Positions 20,268 through 30,853 of a stretch of DNA of 64,000 bases are shown one piece after another. Numbering within the stretch: the stretch's first letter is position 1; each line of letters opens with the position of its first letter. The DNA lies in assembly GCF_964058955.1 (NCBI RefSeq), contig NZ_OZ060370.1, forward strand, positions 186,001 to 250,000. Direction: 5' to 3'. The position numbers were made by a program, and so were the translations under genes. This DNA is from Buchnera aphidicola (Phyllaphis fagi). GTDB taxonomy: Bacteria > Pseudomonadota > Gammaproteobacteria > Enterobacterales > Enterobacteriaceae. The notes beneath the pieces were generated by a model. That model was not told where the DNA came from. It did not search any database and saw only the letters and a program-made list of their open reading frames with translations.

Positions 20268-21462
20268 CTTCATATCCTGTGCTTGTATCATTTATACTAT
20301 TTTGTACTGTTAACATATCTTTATCACCTCGACCAGATAAATTAACAACAATAATATTTTTTTTATTTGGATATTTACGGATAATTTTTAATGCATATGC
20401 TATTGCATGAGCAGATTCTAAAGCAGGAATAATACCTTCATATTTACATAAATATTGAAAAGCATACAATGCTTCTTTATCAGTAATAGAATGATATTGG
20501 ACACGACCAATTTTATTTAACCAAGCATGTTCTGGACCTACAGAAGGAAAGTCTAATCCCGAAGAAATTGACCATGATTCTCTAATTTGACCATCTTGAT
20601 TTTGCATCATATGAGATTTCATACCAAAATAAATTCCAGTCTTTCCATATTGTAATGGAGAACCATGTTTTCCTGTTTTTATACCATATCCTCCTGGTTC
20701 AACACCAATTAATTTTACATTATTTTCTTTGATAAAATCAAAAAAAATACCAATAGCATTAGAACCCCCTCCTACACATGCTAAAATGATATCTGGTAAT
20801 CTAAATTCTTTTTCAATAATTTGTTTTTTTGTTTCTATTCCAATAATTTTTTGAAAATCTCGTACCATAGTAGGATAAGGATGTGGACCAGCGACTGTAC
20901 CTAACATGTAATGACTATTTTCGTAATTTTCTGACCAATCTCGTAATGCCTCATTACAAGCATCTTTTAAAGTACAAGATCCATGATCTACAGATATGAT
21001 AGATGCACCCATTAATTTCATTCTTAATACATTTGAAGATTGTCTTTTTATATCTTTAGAACCCATATAAATTTTACACTTTAATTTTAACAATGCACAC
21101 GCAAACGCGGTCGCTACTCCATGTTGACCGGCTCCAGTTTCTGCAATAATTTGTGTTTTATTCATTTTTTTTGCTAATAAAGCTTGACCTAATACTTGAT
21201 TAGTTTTATGTGCACCACCATGTAATAAATCCTCTCTTTTAAGATAAATTTTTGATTTTGTTCCTTGTGTAATATTTTTACACAATGTTAATGGTGTAGG
21301 TCTTCCGGCATAATTAATAAGTAAATTAGATAATTCTGATTGAAATTTTACATCTGATTTCGATTCTACAAAATATTTTTCTAATTGATATAATGCTGGC
21401 ATTAAAATTTGAGGAACATACATTCCTCCAAATTTTCCAAAATAAGGATTTAATAACGTCAT
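20254..21462 (-). CDS. trpB: Tryptophan synthase beta subunit
   Basis: TrpB is the PLP enzyme that joins indole and serine to make tryptophan. It has 402 residues (E. coli 397). The PLP lysine lies in [18 protein letters not shown]. The phosphate-binding glycine loop is [10 protein letters not shown]. Highly conserved throughout: [20 protein letters not shown] at the start and [16 protein letters not shown] near the end. It lies 63 bases after trpC and overlaps trpA. Confidence 0.98.
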   Translation of the reverse strand: MTLLNPYFGKFGGMYVPQILMPALYQLEKYFVESKSDVKFQSELSNLLINYAGRPTPLTLCKNITQGTKSKIYLKREDLLHGGAHKTNQVLGQALLAKKMNKTQIIAETGAGQHGVATAFACALLKLKCKIYMGSKDIKRQSSNVLRMKLMGASIISVDHGSCTLKDACNEALRDWSENYENSHYMLGTVAGPHPYPTMVRDFQKIIGIETKKQIIEKEFRLPDIILACVGGGSNAIGIFFDFIKENNVKLIGVEPGGYGIKTGKHGSPLQYGKTGIYFGMKSHMMQNQDGQIRESWSISSGLDFPSVGPEHAWLNKIGRVQYHSITDKEALYAFQYLCKYEGIIPALESAHAIAYALKIIRKYPNKKNIIVVNLSGRGDKDMLTVQNSINDTSTGYEDESI

Positions 21463-21525
21463 GGAATCAATCTATCCTTTAAATAATTAGATGTATTAAT
21501 GTAATAATATTATTATTAATATAAA

Positions 21526-22884
21526 TTATGATGATTTTAGTTTTTGAAATAATAATTTCATTTTAATATTATCTTTAATTCCAGGTGATTTTTCTAATTT
21601 AGAGTTAAAATCTAAACCAAAACAATTTAATTTTAAAGCATGTAAACAATTTTGAATAGATAAACCTCCTGCTAAAAAAACATTCTCTAAATTATATTTT
21701 TTTAATATAGACCAATCAAAACATACACCACTGCCTCCTTGAGAATTATCAAATATATAATAATTAATATATTTTAAATTTTTTATTTTAGTATTTTCAA
21801 TATCTAATGCTTTCCAAATTTCTATTTTTTTTGGAATTTTTTTTTTTAAATTAGTAATATATTTTTGATTTTCATTACCATGTAACTGTATCGCAAATAA
21901 AGATAATAATTTTGTTATAAATATAACATTTTCAATTTTTTCATCTTTAAATACTCCTATATATTTTAATTTAGAGTAATGAACAATACTTTCTGCAATA
22001 TGTAAGTTAATGCATCGTATAGATTTAGGAATAAATATTAATCCTCCATATACAGCCCCTAAATATTTTGAAAATTTAGCATCCTGTAATCTTGTTAATC
22101 CACAAACTTTATTATTACCAAATATAATACTATTAACAGTTATATCAATATTTTTAGATTTCATAATAGATGATCCTATTAAAAAACCATGAACTATATT
22201 TTTAAGTTTTTTGATTTGAAAATGATTATTAATACCGGATTCACTAATAATAATTTTATTATTAGGTATTAATGGTGCAAGACAATAAGTACGATTAGTA
22301 TTAATTGATAAATCATTTAGATTTCTATTATTAATACCAATTACTTTAGCATTTAATTTAATTGCTCTATTTAATTCATACTCGTTATTTATTTCAGTTA
22401 ATACACCCATATTCAAACTATGAGCAATATCAGAAAGTATACGATATTCATGATCATTTAATATAGATAACATTAATAAAATAGCATCTGCCTGATAATA
22501 TCTGGATAAATATATTTGATATGGATCGATAAAAAAATCTTTACATAAAATTGGTTGTCTAACAAGATTATGAACTATATTTAAAAATTCAAATTTTCCA
22601 TGAAAATACTTTTCATCCGTTAAAACAGAAATCACTGTAGCATATCTTTTATAACATTTAACAATTTTAGTAATATTAAAATTATTATTAATAATTCCGA
22701 TTGAAGGAGATGCTTGCTTAACTTCTAATATAAAACATGGACGATTAGATTGTAATTGATTATAAAATTGTCGAGATGAAGATGTTAAATCATGTTGTAT
22801 TTTTTGTAATGGTACTTGTTGTATTTGATGTTTTAACCATATTTTTTTATGATATATAATTTTTTTTAATATATTTTTTTTCAT
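21526..22884 (-). CDS. trpCF: Fused indole-3-glycerol phosphate synthase / phosphoribosylanthranilate isomerase
   Basis: A bifunctional protein of 452 residues, as in E. coli (453). The N-terminal half (about 1-255) is the IGP synthase with ILEVKQASPSIG and the later ISESGI. The C-terminal half (about 256-452) is the PRA isomerase with VCGLTRLQDA, where the family Cys is seen, and FDNSQGGSG. Both halves are full length, so both steps should run. It starts two bases after trpD ends. Confidence 0.97.
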   Translation of the reverse strand: MKKNILKKIIYHKKIWLKHQIQQVPLQKIQHDLTSSSRQFYNQLQSNRPCFILEVKQASPSIGIINNNFNITKIVKCYKRYATVISVLTDEKYFHGKFEFLNIVHNLVRQPILCKDFFIDPYQIYLSRYYQADAILLMLSILNDHEYRILSDIAHSLNMGVLTEINNEYELNRAIKLNAKVIGINNRNLNDLSINTNRTYCLAPLIPNNKIIISESGINNHFQIKKLKNIVHGFLIGSSIMKSKNIDITVNSIIFGNNKVCGLTRLQDAKFSKYLGAVYGGLIFIPKSIRCINLHIAESIVHYSKLKYIGVFKDEKIENVIFITKLLSLFAIQLHGNENQKYITNLKKKIPKKIEIWKALDIENTKIKNLKYINYYIFDNSQGGSGVCFDWSILKKYNLENVFLAGGLSIQNCLHALKLNCFGLDFNSKLEKSPGIKDNIKMKLLFQKLKSS

Positions 22885-22886
22885 TA

Positions 22887-23888
22887 TTACCTTACTTGTG
22901 AGATATTATATATATGTTGATTAATTTCTCCGCTTTGAATTTTTTTTAAAGCTATTTGTGTATTTTTTTTTAAATTATTATGACCAAATACTTTCAATAC
23001 GATAGCTGTATTTACTGCTATTAAATTTTCATATTCAATACTACCAATACCTGAACATATATTCTGAAAAATTTTAAAATTTTTTTCTGAATTATTATTA
23101 ATAAAAAATTTTTTTGGTATTTTTTTTACACCAAAATCTTCTGGATATAATTGATATGAAGTAATTTTTCCATTATATATTTCACAAACATCAGTTACAT
23201 GATGTAATGTCACTTCATCGATACCATCGCTATGAATAATAATTACTCTCTTATATTTTAACATACTTACAACTTGAGCTATAGGTAATAATAATTTTTT
23301 AGAATATACACCTATTACTGAAAAAGGAGGTTGAGCAGGATTTAATAATGGTCCTAATATATTAAATATAGTTCTAGTTTTTAATTGTTTCCTAACTAAT
23401 TTAACATTTTGAAACCCAGCATGATATTGAGGAGCAAAAAGAAAACAAATATTTGTTTGATCAAATATTTTTTTAGATATATTTGGTTTATGTTGGATAT
23501 GAATATTCATTTTTTTTAATATATCTGAAGAACCTAATGTACTAGATACGCCTTGATTACAATGTTTAATAATTTTAAATCCACAAGATGATGCTACTAA
23601 AGCACTAAGTGTCGAAACATTAATGGTATTTATTCCATCTCCTCCCGTACCAACTATGTCAGAAAATGGATATATTGGTTTAGGAAAATATAAACAATAT
23701 TTTTGAAAAGTTTTTATGGCTCCTACAATTTCTATAACCGATATTTTTTTTAATTTCATTGAAATCAATATAGCTGTTAATTCTATTAATGTTACTTTAT
23801 TATTAATAATAGCATCAAATATATAAATACTTTCCAATTCAGTTAATGATTTTAAAGTATATAATTTTTCTAATATTGTTTTTATCAT
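22887..23888 (-). CDS. trpD: Anthranilate phosphoribosyltransferase
   Basis: TrpD joins anthranilate to PRPP. It has 333 residues and corresponds only to the C-terminal domain of the fused E. coli TrpGD. The PRPP loop GTGGDGINTINVST is near residue 82, and KHCNQGVSSTLGSSD follows. The amidotransferase TrpG and TrpE are not in the window. In Buchnera they are often kept apart, commonly on a plasmid. No trp operator or leader peptide is visible in the 128 bases upstream. Confidence 0.97.
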   Translation of the reverse strand: MIKTILEKLYTLKSLTELESIYIFDAIINNKVTLIELTAILISMKLKKISVIEIVGAIKTFQKYCLYFPKPIYPFSDIVGTGGDGINTINVSTLSALVASSCGFKIIKHCNQGVSSTLGSSDILKKMNIHIQHKPNISKKIFDQTNICFLFAPQYHAGFQNVKLVRKQLKTRTIFNILGPLLNPAQPPFSVIGVYSKKLLLPIAQVVSMLKYKRVIIIHSDGIDEVTLHHVTDVCEIYNGKITSYQLYPEDFGVKKIPKKFFINNNSEKNFKIFQNICSGIGSIEYENLIAVNTAIVLKVFGHNNLKKNTQIALKKIQSGEINQHIYNISQVR

Positions 23889-24016
23889 ATTATTATATTG
23901 AAATTTATATTTAATATTATTATATTATAAATTATTTAAAATCAATTTATTTTAATTTAAATACATTGTTAATTTTATAATTATAATATTCACAACAGAA
24001 TAGTTAGGATATCAAT

Positions 24017-25012
24017 ATGGATTTCATATGTGAATATGGACTATTTTTATTTAAAATAGTTACTGTATTTATTTGTTTTATTATAATATTTTTATTTTTT
24101 TCTTATTGTGCACAAAAAAAAACAAAAACAGAAGGGATATTAAAAATTACTAATATTATAGATCATTATAATAATATGAAACATATTATTATATCTTCTA
24201 AAAATAATAAATATCAAAAAAAAACATGGTTCAAAAAAAAAAATACACAATATTTAAAACATAAAAATTCTAATTTTGAATCATTAAAACCTACACTATA
24301 TATTATAGATTTTTATGGAGATATACATGCCAGTGAAGTATCTTCTTTACGTGAAGAAATTTCTGCTATTATTTCTGTATCAAAACAACATGATGAAGTA
24401 TTATTAAGATTAGAAAGTGCTGGTGGTACAATTCATGAATATGGATTAGCAGCATCACAATTACAAAGATTACGTGAAAAAAATATTAAATTAATTATCT
24501 CAATAGATAAAATTGCTGCTAGTGGTGGATATATGATGGCTTGTATTGGAAATCACATATCTGCATCTTATTTTTCTATTATAGGTTCTATAGGAGTTGT
24601 TTCATTAATACCTAACTTTTATAAATTATTAAAAAAGCATAATATTGATATAGAATTACATACAGCAGGAGATTATAAAAGAACTTTAACTTTATTTGGA
24701 AAAAATACTGAAAATGATCGTCAATATTTTAAAAATAAACTGAATAATACTCATGATTTGTTTAAAAATTTTATTTATAAAATGAGACCATGTTTAAATT
24801 TAAATGAAATTTCTAATGGAGATTATTGGTTTGGTATTACTGCTTTAGAAAAAAAATTAATTGATAGTATTAGTACCAGTGATGATTTAATTTTAGAAAA
24901 AATAAAAGATTTCAATATTTTTCATATTCAATATATAAAACCAAAAAAAATATTTAATCGTTTTTTACATTATTTTGTAAAAAAAATAAAACATTATTTG
25001 TCTATTAAATAA
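24017..25012 (+). CDS. sohB: Inner-membrane S49 peptidase SohB
   Basis: SohB is a membrane-anchored, probably periplasmic serine peptidase of the signal-peptide-peptidase family. It has 331 residues (E. coli 349). An N-terminal membrane helix spans about residues 9-32. The oxyanion region reads ESAGGTIHEYGLAASQLQRL, the catalytic serine is in AASGGYMMAC, and the catalytic lysine is probably in GDYKRTLTLFG. TTAGGA lies in front of the start. It is divergent from trpD. In E. coli it is also near trp. Substrate unknown. Confidence 0.94.
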   Translation: MDFICEYGLFLFKIVTVFICFIIIFLFFSYCAQKKTKTEGILKITNIIDHYNNMKHIIISSKNNKYQKKTWFKKKNTQYLKHKNSNFESLKPTLYIIDFYGDIHASEVSSLREEISAIISVSKQHDEVLLRLESAGGTIHEYGLAASQLQRLREKNIKLIISIDKIAASGGYMMACIGNHISASYFSIIGSIGVVSLIPNFYKLLKKHNIDIELHTAGDYKRTLTLFGKNTENDRQYFKNKLNNTHDLFKNFIYKMRPCLNLNEISNGDYWFGITALEKKLIDSISTSDDLILEKIKDFNIFHIQYIKPKKIFNRFLHYFVKKIKHYLSIK

Positions 25013-25089
25013 TATATATAAAATGTTTATTTTAAAAGTATTTGTTTATATATAATGTATTATATGTATTTTATAATATTGAAAATAAT

Positions 25090-26160
25090 ATGTTCCATAA
25101 AATTAATTTATTAAATTTTGATCGATTAAAAATGAAAGAATTTTTTAGATCTATTGGAGAAAAATCCTTTTGTGCTGATCAAGTAATGATTTGGATATAT
25201 CATTATTTTTGTGATGATTTTAATAAAATGACTAATATTAAAATTACATTACGAGAAAAATTAAAAAATATTAGTATTATTAAAACTCCTAAATTTATAA
25301 AAAAATATTATTCTATAGACGGTACAGTAAAATGGATAGTAAATATTAATAATCATATAGTAGAAACAGTATATATTCCTGAAAAAAGTAGAGGAACATT
25401 ATGTATTTCTTCTCAAGTAGGATGTGTATTAAATTGTCATTTTTGTTCTACTGGTCAGCAAAAATTTAATCGTAATTTATTAGTTTCAGAAATTATTGGA
25501 CAGATATGGATAGCACATAAAAAAATTAATAAAATGAAAAATTACCCATCAATTACTAATATAGTCATGATGGGTATGGGTGAACCGTTATTAAATTTAA
25601 ATAATGTTGTTACAGCATTAAAAATTATGTCAGATAATTTTGGATTTAATATTTCAAAAAAAAAAATTACTATTTCTACATCAGGTATAGTACCTGCATT
25701 GAATAAATTATCTAACATAATTGATATTAAATTAGCAATTTCATTACATGCATCAAATGATGAACTAAGAAATAAACTTATGCCAATTAATAAAAAATAC
25801 AATATTTCATTATTATTAATGACAGTAACTCAATTTTTAAAAAAATCAAAAATTAATAAAAAAGGTATTACAATAGAATATATTATGTTACATAATATTA
25901 ATGATACTTTATTACATGCTCAAGAATTAGTAAAAATTTTAAAAAATATTCCTAGTAAAATTAATTTAATTCCATGGAATAGTTTTTCGAATTCAAAATT
26001 TTTATGTAGTAAATTTTCTCAAATACAAAAATTTTCAAATTTTTTAATTAATAAAGGATTTATAACAACTGTTCGTAAATCTAGAGGGCAAGATATTCAC
26101 GCAGCATGCGGACAATTAACTGGAATTATATCTCATCAAATAAAAAATTCAAATATCTAA
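25090..26160 (+). CDS. rlmN: 23S rRNA / tRNA adenine C2-methyltransferase RlmN
   Basis: RlmN is a radical-SAM enzyme that methylates A2503 of 23S rRNA and A37 of some tRNAs. The cluster motif is CVLNCHFC (CX3CX2C). The second catalytic cysteine is in DIHAACGQLTG near the end. MMGMGEPLLNLNNV and LAISLHA are conserved. I start it at 25090 (MFHKINLLNF), which matches E. coli KINLLDLN. Starting at 25042 would add 16 unsupported residues. From 25090 it has 356 residues. hisS follows after 47 bases; the intervening rodZ and ispG of E. coli are absent. Confidence 0.95.
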   Translation: MFHKINLLNFDRLKMKEFFRSIGEKSFCADQVMIWIYHYFCDDFNKMTNIKITLREKLKNISIIKTPKFIKKYYSIDGTVKWIVNINNHIVETVYIPEKSRGTLCISSQVGCVLNCHFCSTGQQKFNRNLLVSEIIGQIWIAHKKINKMKNYPSITNIVMMGMGEPLLNLNNVVTALKIMSDNFGFNISKKKITISTSGIVPALNKLSNIIDIKLAISLHASNDELRNKLMPINKKYNISLLLMTVTQFLKKSKINKKGITIEYIMLHNINDTLLHAQELVKILKNIPSKINLIPWNSFSNSKFLCSKFSQIQKFSNFLINKGFITTVRKSRGQDIHAACGQLTGIISHQIKNSNI

Positions 26161-26207
26161 TATTTATTTAATTAAATTTTAATATTTATTAAAAATCGGA
26201 ACATGAT

Positions 26208-27488
26208 ATGAATAATAATATTCAATCAATTAAAGGAATGCATGATTATCTTCCTGAAGAATTATTTGAATGGAATAAAGTAGAATATTTATTAAAAAAA
26301 ATATTATTAAGTTATAATTATTCTGAAATTCGATTACCTGTTTTAGAAAAAACAGTATTATTTCAAAGAACTATTGGAAGTATTACAGATATTATTCAAA
26401 AAGAAATGTATTCTTTTTATGATAAAAATAAAAGTAGTATTACTTTAAGACCAGAAGCAACAGCAGGTTGTGTGAGAGCAGTAATACAAAATAAATTATT
26501 ATACCATAAAAAACAAAGATTATGGTATTATGGTCCTATGTTTCGATATGAAAGACCTCAAAAAGGACGATATCGTCAATTTCATCAATTGGGTATCGAA
26601 GTATTTGGATTATCAGAACCAGATATAGAATTAGAATTAATTTTATTAATAACTAGATTTTGGAGTACATTAGGTATTTCTAATTTACTAACATTAGAAA
26701 TTAATTCAATTGGATCTATAGAATCTAGAATAAAATATCAAATAGATTTAAAGGAATTTCTTAAAAAAAATAAATCAATTTTAGACCAACATGCTTTACT
26801 TCAATTAGAAAAAAATCCAATTAGAATTTTAGATAGTAAAAATAAAAAAATTCAACGTTTATTACTGAATGCACCTATTTTGTATGATTATATTGATAAA
26901 AAGTCAATATTTAATTTTAATTATCTCTGCCAATTAATTGATCAATTTAAGATTAAATATGTTATTAATCATCGTTTAGTGAGAGGATTAGATTATTATA
27001 ATAATACTGTATTTGAATGGAAAACAAATTTTTTAGGTACTCAAAATACAGTTTGTGCAGGTGGACGATATGATACTTTAGTTAAGAAATTAGGTGGTGT
27101 TGATACTCCAGCAATAGGTTTAGCAATAGGTATGGATCGTTTAATATTATTAATTAAATCATTATCTTTATTTAATAAAAATAATTTTATAACAGATATT
27201 TATATATTATTTTCTGTACAATCAATGAAATTATTAGCCATATCTTTATCAGAAGAAATTAGAAATATTATGCCAAAATTAAAAATACTACTAGAATTTC
27301 AACCTATCCATTTTTTAAAAATATTTCGAAATATTAAAAAATATTCATCTCATATAATATTATTCTTAGAATTAGAAGAAGTAAAAAAGAAAACAATATA
27401 TTTAATTGATTTAAAAAAAAAACATAAAAAAAAAATTTTTCAAATGCATGTTATTCAAGAGATAAATAAAATATTTTATTCAAAATAA
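26208..27488 (+). CDS. hisS: Histidyl-tRNA synthetase
   Basis: HisS charges tRNA-His. It has 426 residues (E. coli 424). The class II motifs are visible: motif 2 FRYERPQKGRYRQFHQLGIE near residue 110, the histidine-specific block LVRGLDYYNNTVFEW near 260, and motif 3 IGLAIGMDRL near 310. The C-terminal anticodon-binding domain is Lys-rich and divergent but present. It follows rlmN closely and probably shares its transcript. Confidence 0.97.
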   Translation: MNNNIQSIKGMHDYLPEELFEWNKVEYLLKKILLSYNYSEIRLPVLEKTVLFQRTIGSITDIIQKEMYSFYDKNKSSITLRPEATAGCVRAVIQNKLLYHKKQRLWYYGPMFRYERPQKGRYRQFHQLGIEVFGLSEPDIELELILLITRFWSTLGISNLLTLEINSIGSIESRIKYQIDLKEFLKKNKSILDQHALLQLEKNPIRILDSKNKKIQRLLLNAPILYDYIDKKSIFNFNYLCQLIDQFKIKYVINHRLVRGLDYYNNTVFEWKTNFLGTQNTVCAGGRYDTLVKKLGGVDTPAIGLAIGMDRLILLIKSLSLFNKNNFITDIYILFSVQSMKLLAISLSEEIRNIMPKLKILLEFQPIHFLKIFRNIKKYSSHIILFLELEEVKKKTIYLIDLKKKHKKKIFQMHVIQEINKIFYSK

Positions 27489-27585
27489 AAAAAACAATTT
27501 TTAGTATTTTAAATATTACAAACTAAAATAAATAAAAAATAAAATATTATTAATATTACTTATTTTAAAATAAGGTATATAAAAT

Positions 27586-28839
27586 ATGTTTAGTAAAAAT
27601 GAAAAAATAATAAAATATGATCCAGATATTTGGAATTATATAGAAAAAGAAAGAATGAGACAAGAAAATCATATTACACTTATTGCTTCTGAAAATTATG
27701 CTAGTACTTGTGTTATGCAAGCTCAAGGATCACAATTAACAAATAAATATGCAGAAGGATATCCAGAAAAACGTTATTATGGTGGTTGTAATTATGTTGA
27801 TAAAATTGAAGAAATAGCTATTAGTCGTGCAAAAAAAATATTTAATGCTGATTATGCTAATGTTCAACCACATTCTGGTTCGCAAGCAAATTGTGCTGTA
27901 TATTCAGCATTATTACAACCTGGTGATTTAATATTAGGCATGAATTTATCTCATGGCGGTCATTTGACACATGGTGCATCAGTTAATTTTTCCGGGAAGT
28001 TATATCGTGCAATGAGTTATGGCGTTAATGAGGCAGGAGATATTGATTATAATAATTTAGAATATATGGCTATGAAATATAAACCTAAAATGATTATTGG
28101 AGGTTTTTCTTCTTTTTCTGGAGTTTGTAATTGGAAAAAAATGAAAGAAATAGCAAATAGTGTTCAAGCATATTTAGTTGTTGATATCGCTCATATTGCT
28201 GGACTAATTGCAGCTAATTTATATCCTAATCCTATTGAATATGCTGACGTAGTTACAACTACAACTCATAAAACATTATCTGGTCCTAGAGGAGGTTTAA
28301 TTCTTTCTAAAAATAAGGATGATAATTTTTATAAAAAGTTAAATTCTTCAGTATTTCCAGGTAATCAAGGGGGTCCTTTAATGCATGTTATTGCAGCAAA
28401 AGCAATTTCTTTTAAAGAAGTTTTAGAACCATCATTTAAATTATATCAACAACAAATTTTAAAAAATTCAAAAATTATGGTGAAAACTTTTTTAAAAAAT
28501 GGTTTTAATGTTATTTCAGGGAAAACAAATAATCATTTATTCGTTCTAGATTTAAATAATAAAAATATTACAGGAAAAAACGCTGAATTTTTTTTAGGTT
28601 TAGCTAATATTACAGTCAATAAAAATACCATCCCTAATGATCAAAAAAGTCCTTTTATCACTTCTGGTATACGTATTGGTACTCCTGCAATTACTCGAAG
28701 AGGATGTAAAGAAAAAGAATCTATAGATATATCTAATTGGATAATTCAAATTATTAATAATTTTAATGATAATAAAACAATTTCTAATATAAAAAATCAA
28801 GTATTATCTTTATGTTCTCGTTATCCAGTATATACATAA
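27586..28839 (+). CDS. glyA: Serine hydroxymethyltransferase
   Basis: GlyA converts serine to glycine and loads one-carbon units on tetrahydrofolate. It has 417 residues, as in E. coli. The PLP lysine is in [16 protein letters not shown] near residue 229. [14 protein letters not shown] and HSGSQAN are conserved. AAGG at 27571-27574 precedes the start. It ends facing bioD. Confidence 0.98.
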   Translation: MFSKNEKIIKYDPDIWNYIEKERMRQENHITLIASENYASTCVMQAQGSQLTNKYAEGYPEKRYYGGCNYVDKIEEIAISRAKKIFNADYANVQPHSGSQANCAVYSALLQPGDLILGMNLSHGGHLTHGASVNFSGKLYRAMSYGVNEAGDIDYNNLEYMAMKYKPKMIIGGFSSFSGVCNWKKMKEIANSVQAYLVVDIAHIAGLIAANLYPNPIEYADVVTTTTHKTLSGPRGGLILSKNKDDNFYKKLNSSVFPGNQGGPLMHVIAAKAISFKEVLEPSFKLYQQQILKNSKIMVKTFLKNGFNVISGKTNNHLFVLDLNNKNITGKNAEFFLGLANITVNKNTIPNDQKSPFITSGIRIGTPAITRRGCKEKESIDISNWIIQIINNFNDNKTISNIKNQVLSLCSRYPVYT

Positions 28840-28872
28840 TTTATCAATAAAATAGTTATGTATAAATATTAC

Positions 28873-28902
28873 ATTATATATAGTTATATGAGCATATATA
28901 AT
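28873..28902. terminator. Inverted repeat between convergent glyA and bioD
   Basis: ATTATATAT (28873-28881) and ATATATAAT (28894-28902) form nine A/T pairs around a 12-base loop. Position between two converging genes suggests a two-way terminator. All-A/T stems arise easily by chance here, so confidence is low. Confidence 0.35.
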
Positions 28903-28915
28903 ATATTACAATATT

Positions 28916-29587
28916 CTATGTAGGTAATTTAATTAATATATTTTTTTTTGAGATATTATGAAGATTTTTCATATAAGGAATAGAACCTAAAAAAGGAGCA
29001 TGAATATATTTTTTGAGAATATTAATATAATCTAAAAAATATTCTTGTTTATTAGATATATAATTTGCAATCCAGCCAGAAAATTGAAGACCAGATTGTG
29101 TAATTGATTGTCCTGTTAAAATAGAATGATTAATACATCCTAATTTTAAACCAACTACTAAAATAACAGGTATGTTTTCTTGTTTAATCCAATCGGAAAG
29201 AAAAATAGATTGAGAAATTGGAGTATACCATCCTCCTATACCTTCTATAATTATCCAATTAGATTTTTTATGTATAATATTTAATCCATTATTTAATGCA
29301 TTAAAATTAATCAACTTTTCTTTATTATTAAATACATGAGGTGGACCAATTCGCGAAAAGAAAAATGGATTAACTTGTTTATATGATAGATTTACCGTAC
29401 TGTATTTTTTTAATAATATTGCATCTTGATTTTGAAAACCATCTATTGTTTTTATGCATCCTGAAGAAACCGGTTTATATCCTGCTGTTTTAAATCCTTT
29501 TTTTGATGCTTTGTGTAATAAAACAATTGATGCTATTGTTTTTCCAACATTTGTATCTGTTCCGGTAATAAACCATTGATAATGCAT
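28916..29587 (-). CDS. bioD: Dethiobiotin synthetase
   Basis: BioD closes the ureido ring of dethiobiotin from DAPA, CO2 and ATP. It has 223 residues (E. coli 225). The P-loop variant is TGTDTNVGKTIASI at about residues 8-21. YKPVSSGC and EGIGGWYTPI are conserved. It lies 153 bases after bioB on the same strand, in the relative order of the E. coli bioBFCD operon with bioF and bioC removed. Confidence 0.96.
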   Translation of the reverse strand: MHYQWFITGTDTNVGKTIASIVLLHKASKKGFKTAGYKPVSSGCIKTIDGFQNQDAILLKKYSTVNLSYKQVNPFFFSRIGPPHVFNNKEKLINFNALNNGLNIIHKKSNWIIIEGIGGWYTPISQSIFLSDWIKQENIPVILVVGLKLGCINHSILTGQSITQSGLQFSGWIANYISNKQEYFLDYINILKKYIHAPFLGSIPYMKNLHNISKKNILIKLPT

Positions 29588-29740
29588 ATATACCTTTTAT
29601 GTATAATTCACATTTTAAAAAATTTTAAATTAAATAACTATTTTATAGATAATTTAAATATTTAAGTTATCTCATACAATAAAAAAATGAACTACCTATT
29701 ATTTAAAATAGGTAGAATATAAATATTAATATAATATTAT

Positions 29741-30772
29741 TTAATTAATTGTAGCATTATAATAATTTTTAATATTATTATTTATTATTTTACTCAAATT
29801 ATTTGTGTTGTTTGAATTTTCGTTATAAATGATTTTTTTTTTAGGATATAAACCTAATCGTTTAAATAATTTTAAATCATCTTTTTGTTTTGGATTAGCA
29901 GCAGTTAATAATTTACATCCATAAAAAATTGAATTTACACCAGCCATAAAACACATAGCTTGCATATTTTGACTCATATTTTCACGACCAGCTGATAAAC
30001 GAATATATGATGTAGGCATCATAAGACGAGCAACAGCAATAGTTTTAATAAAATCAAAATCATTAATTTTTTTATTTTTTTCCATTGGTGTACCCTTAAC
30101 ACTAACTAACATATTAATTGGTATACTTTCTGGAACTTTACTTAAATTAGCTAATTGTACTAATAATTCTGCTCGATCATTGGTTTTTTCACCTAATCCT
30201 AAAATTCCACCTGAACAAACTTTAATACCAGATTTTTGTATTATTTCTAATGTATCTAATCGATCTTGATATGTACGAGTAGTAATAATTTTTTTATATA
30301 TTCTAGGTGAAGTATCTAAATTATGATTGTAAAAATCAAGACCAGCATTAGATAATTGTGTTGCTTGTGTTTTACTTAAACTACCTAATGTCATACAAGT
30401 TTCTAAACCAAGTTTTTTGATTTTTTTTATGATTTTTATTAAATAAGGCATATCACGTTCTTTTGGATTTTTCCATGCAGCTCCCATACAAAATCTATCA
30501 GATCCTGATTTTTTAGCTTCTTTTGCTTTTTTTAAAATTTCTTCAATTTCTAATAATTTTTCTGTTTTAATATTTGTATTATATCTAGAACTTTGAGAAC
30601 AATATTTACAATCTTCAGGACATAGTCCTGTTTTAATAGATAAAAGAGTACTAATTTGTATTTCACTAGGATTAAAATACTTTCTATGCATTTCTTGCGC
30701 TTCAAACATTAATTCTAAGAATGGTTTTTTAAATAATAAACTAACTTCCTGTATATTCCAATTTTTTTTCAT
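29741..30772 (-). CDS. bioB: Biotin synthase
   Basis: BioB is a radical-SAM enzyme that inserts sulfur into dethiobiotin. It has 343 residues (E. coli 346). The SAM cluster motif [11 protein letters not shown] is near residue 53. [15 protein letters not shown] and [10 protein letters not shown] are also conserved. AGGAC lies in front of the ATG. It is divergent from bioA across 81 bases. In E. coli that gap is the BirA operator; here I cannot see the TTGTAAACC half-sites, so biotin repression is probably lost. Confidence 0.97.
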   Translation of the reverse strand: MKKNWNIQEVSLLFKKPFLELMFEAQEMHRKYFNPSEIQISTLLSIKTGLCPEDCKYCSQSSRYNTNIKTEKLLEIEEILKKAKEAKKSGSDRFCMGAAWKNPKERDMPYLIKIIKKIKKLGLETCMTLGSLSKTQATQLSNAGLDFYNHNLDTSPRIYKKIITTRTYQDRLDTLEIIQKSGIKVCSGGILGLGEKTNDRAELLVQLANLSKVPESIPINMLVSVKGTPMEKNKKINDFDFIKTIAVARLMMPTSYIRLSAGRENMSQNMQAMCFMAGVNSIFYGCKLLTAANPKQKDDLKLFKRLGLYPKKKIIYNENSNNTNNLSKIINNNIKNYYNATIN

Positions 30773-30853
30773 TTTATCGTCCTATAAATTTATATATTGT
30801 TTTAAATAAAAATTTTATACTAATAATATTCTATATTCTAAAGAAATTTAATT

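Noticed and set aside
23889-24016. trp operator or attenuator in front of trpD
   Set aside because: No Trp-codon leader peptide, no terminator/antiterminator pair and no operator palindrome are visible.
30773-30853. BirA operator between bioB and bioA
   Set aside because: The TTGTAAACC half-sites and their spacing are not present.
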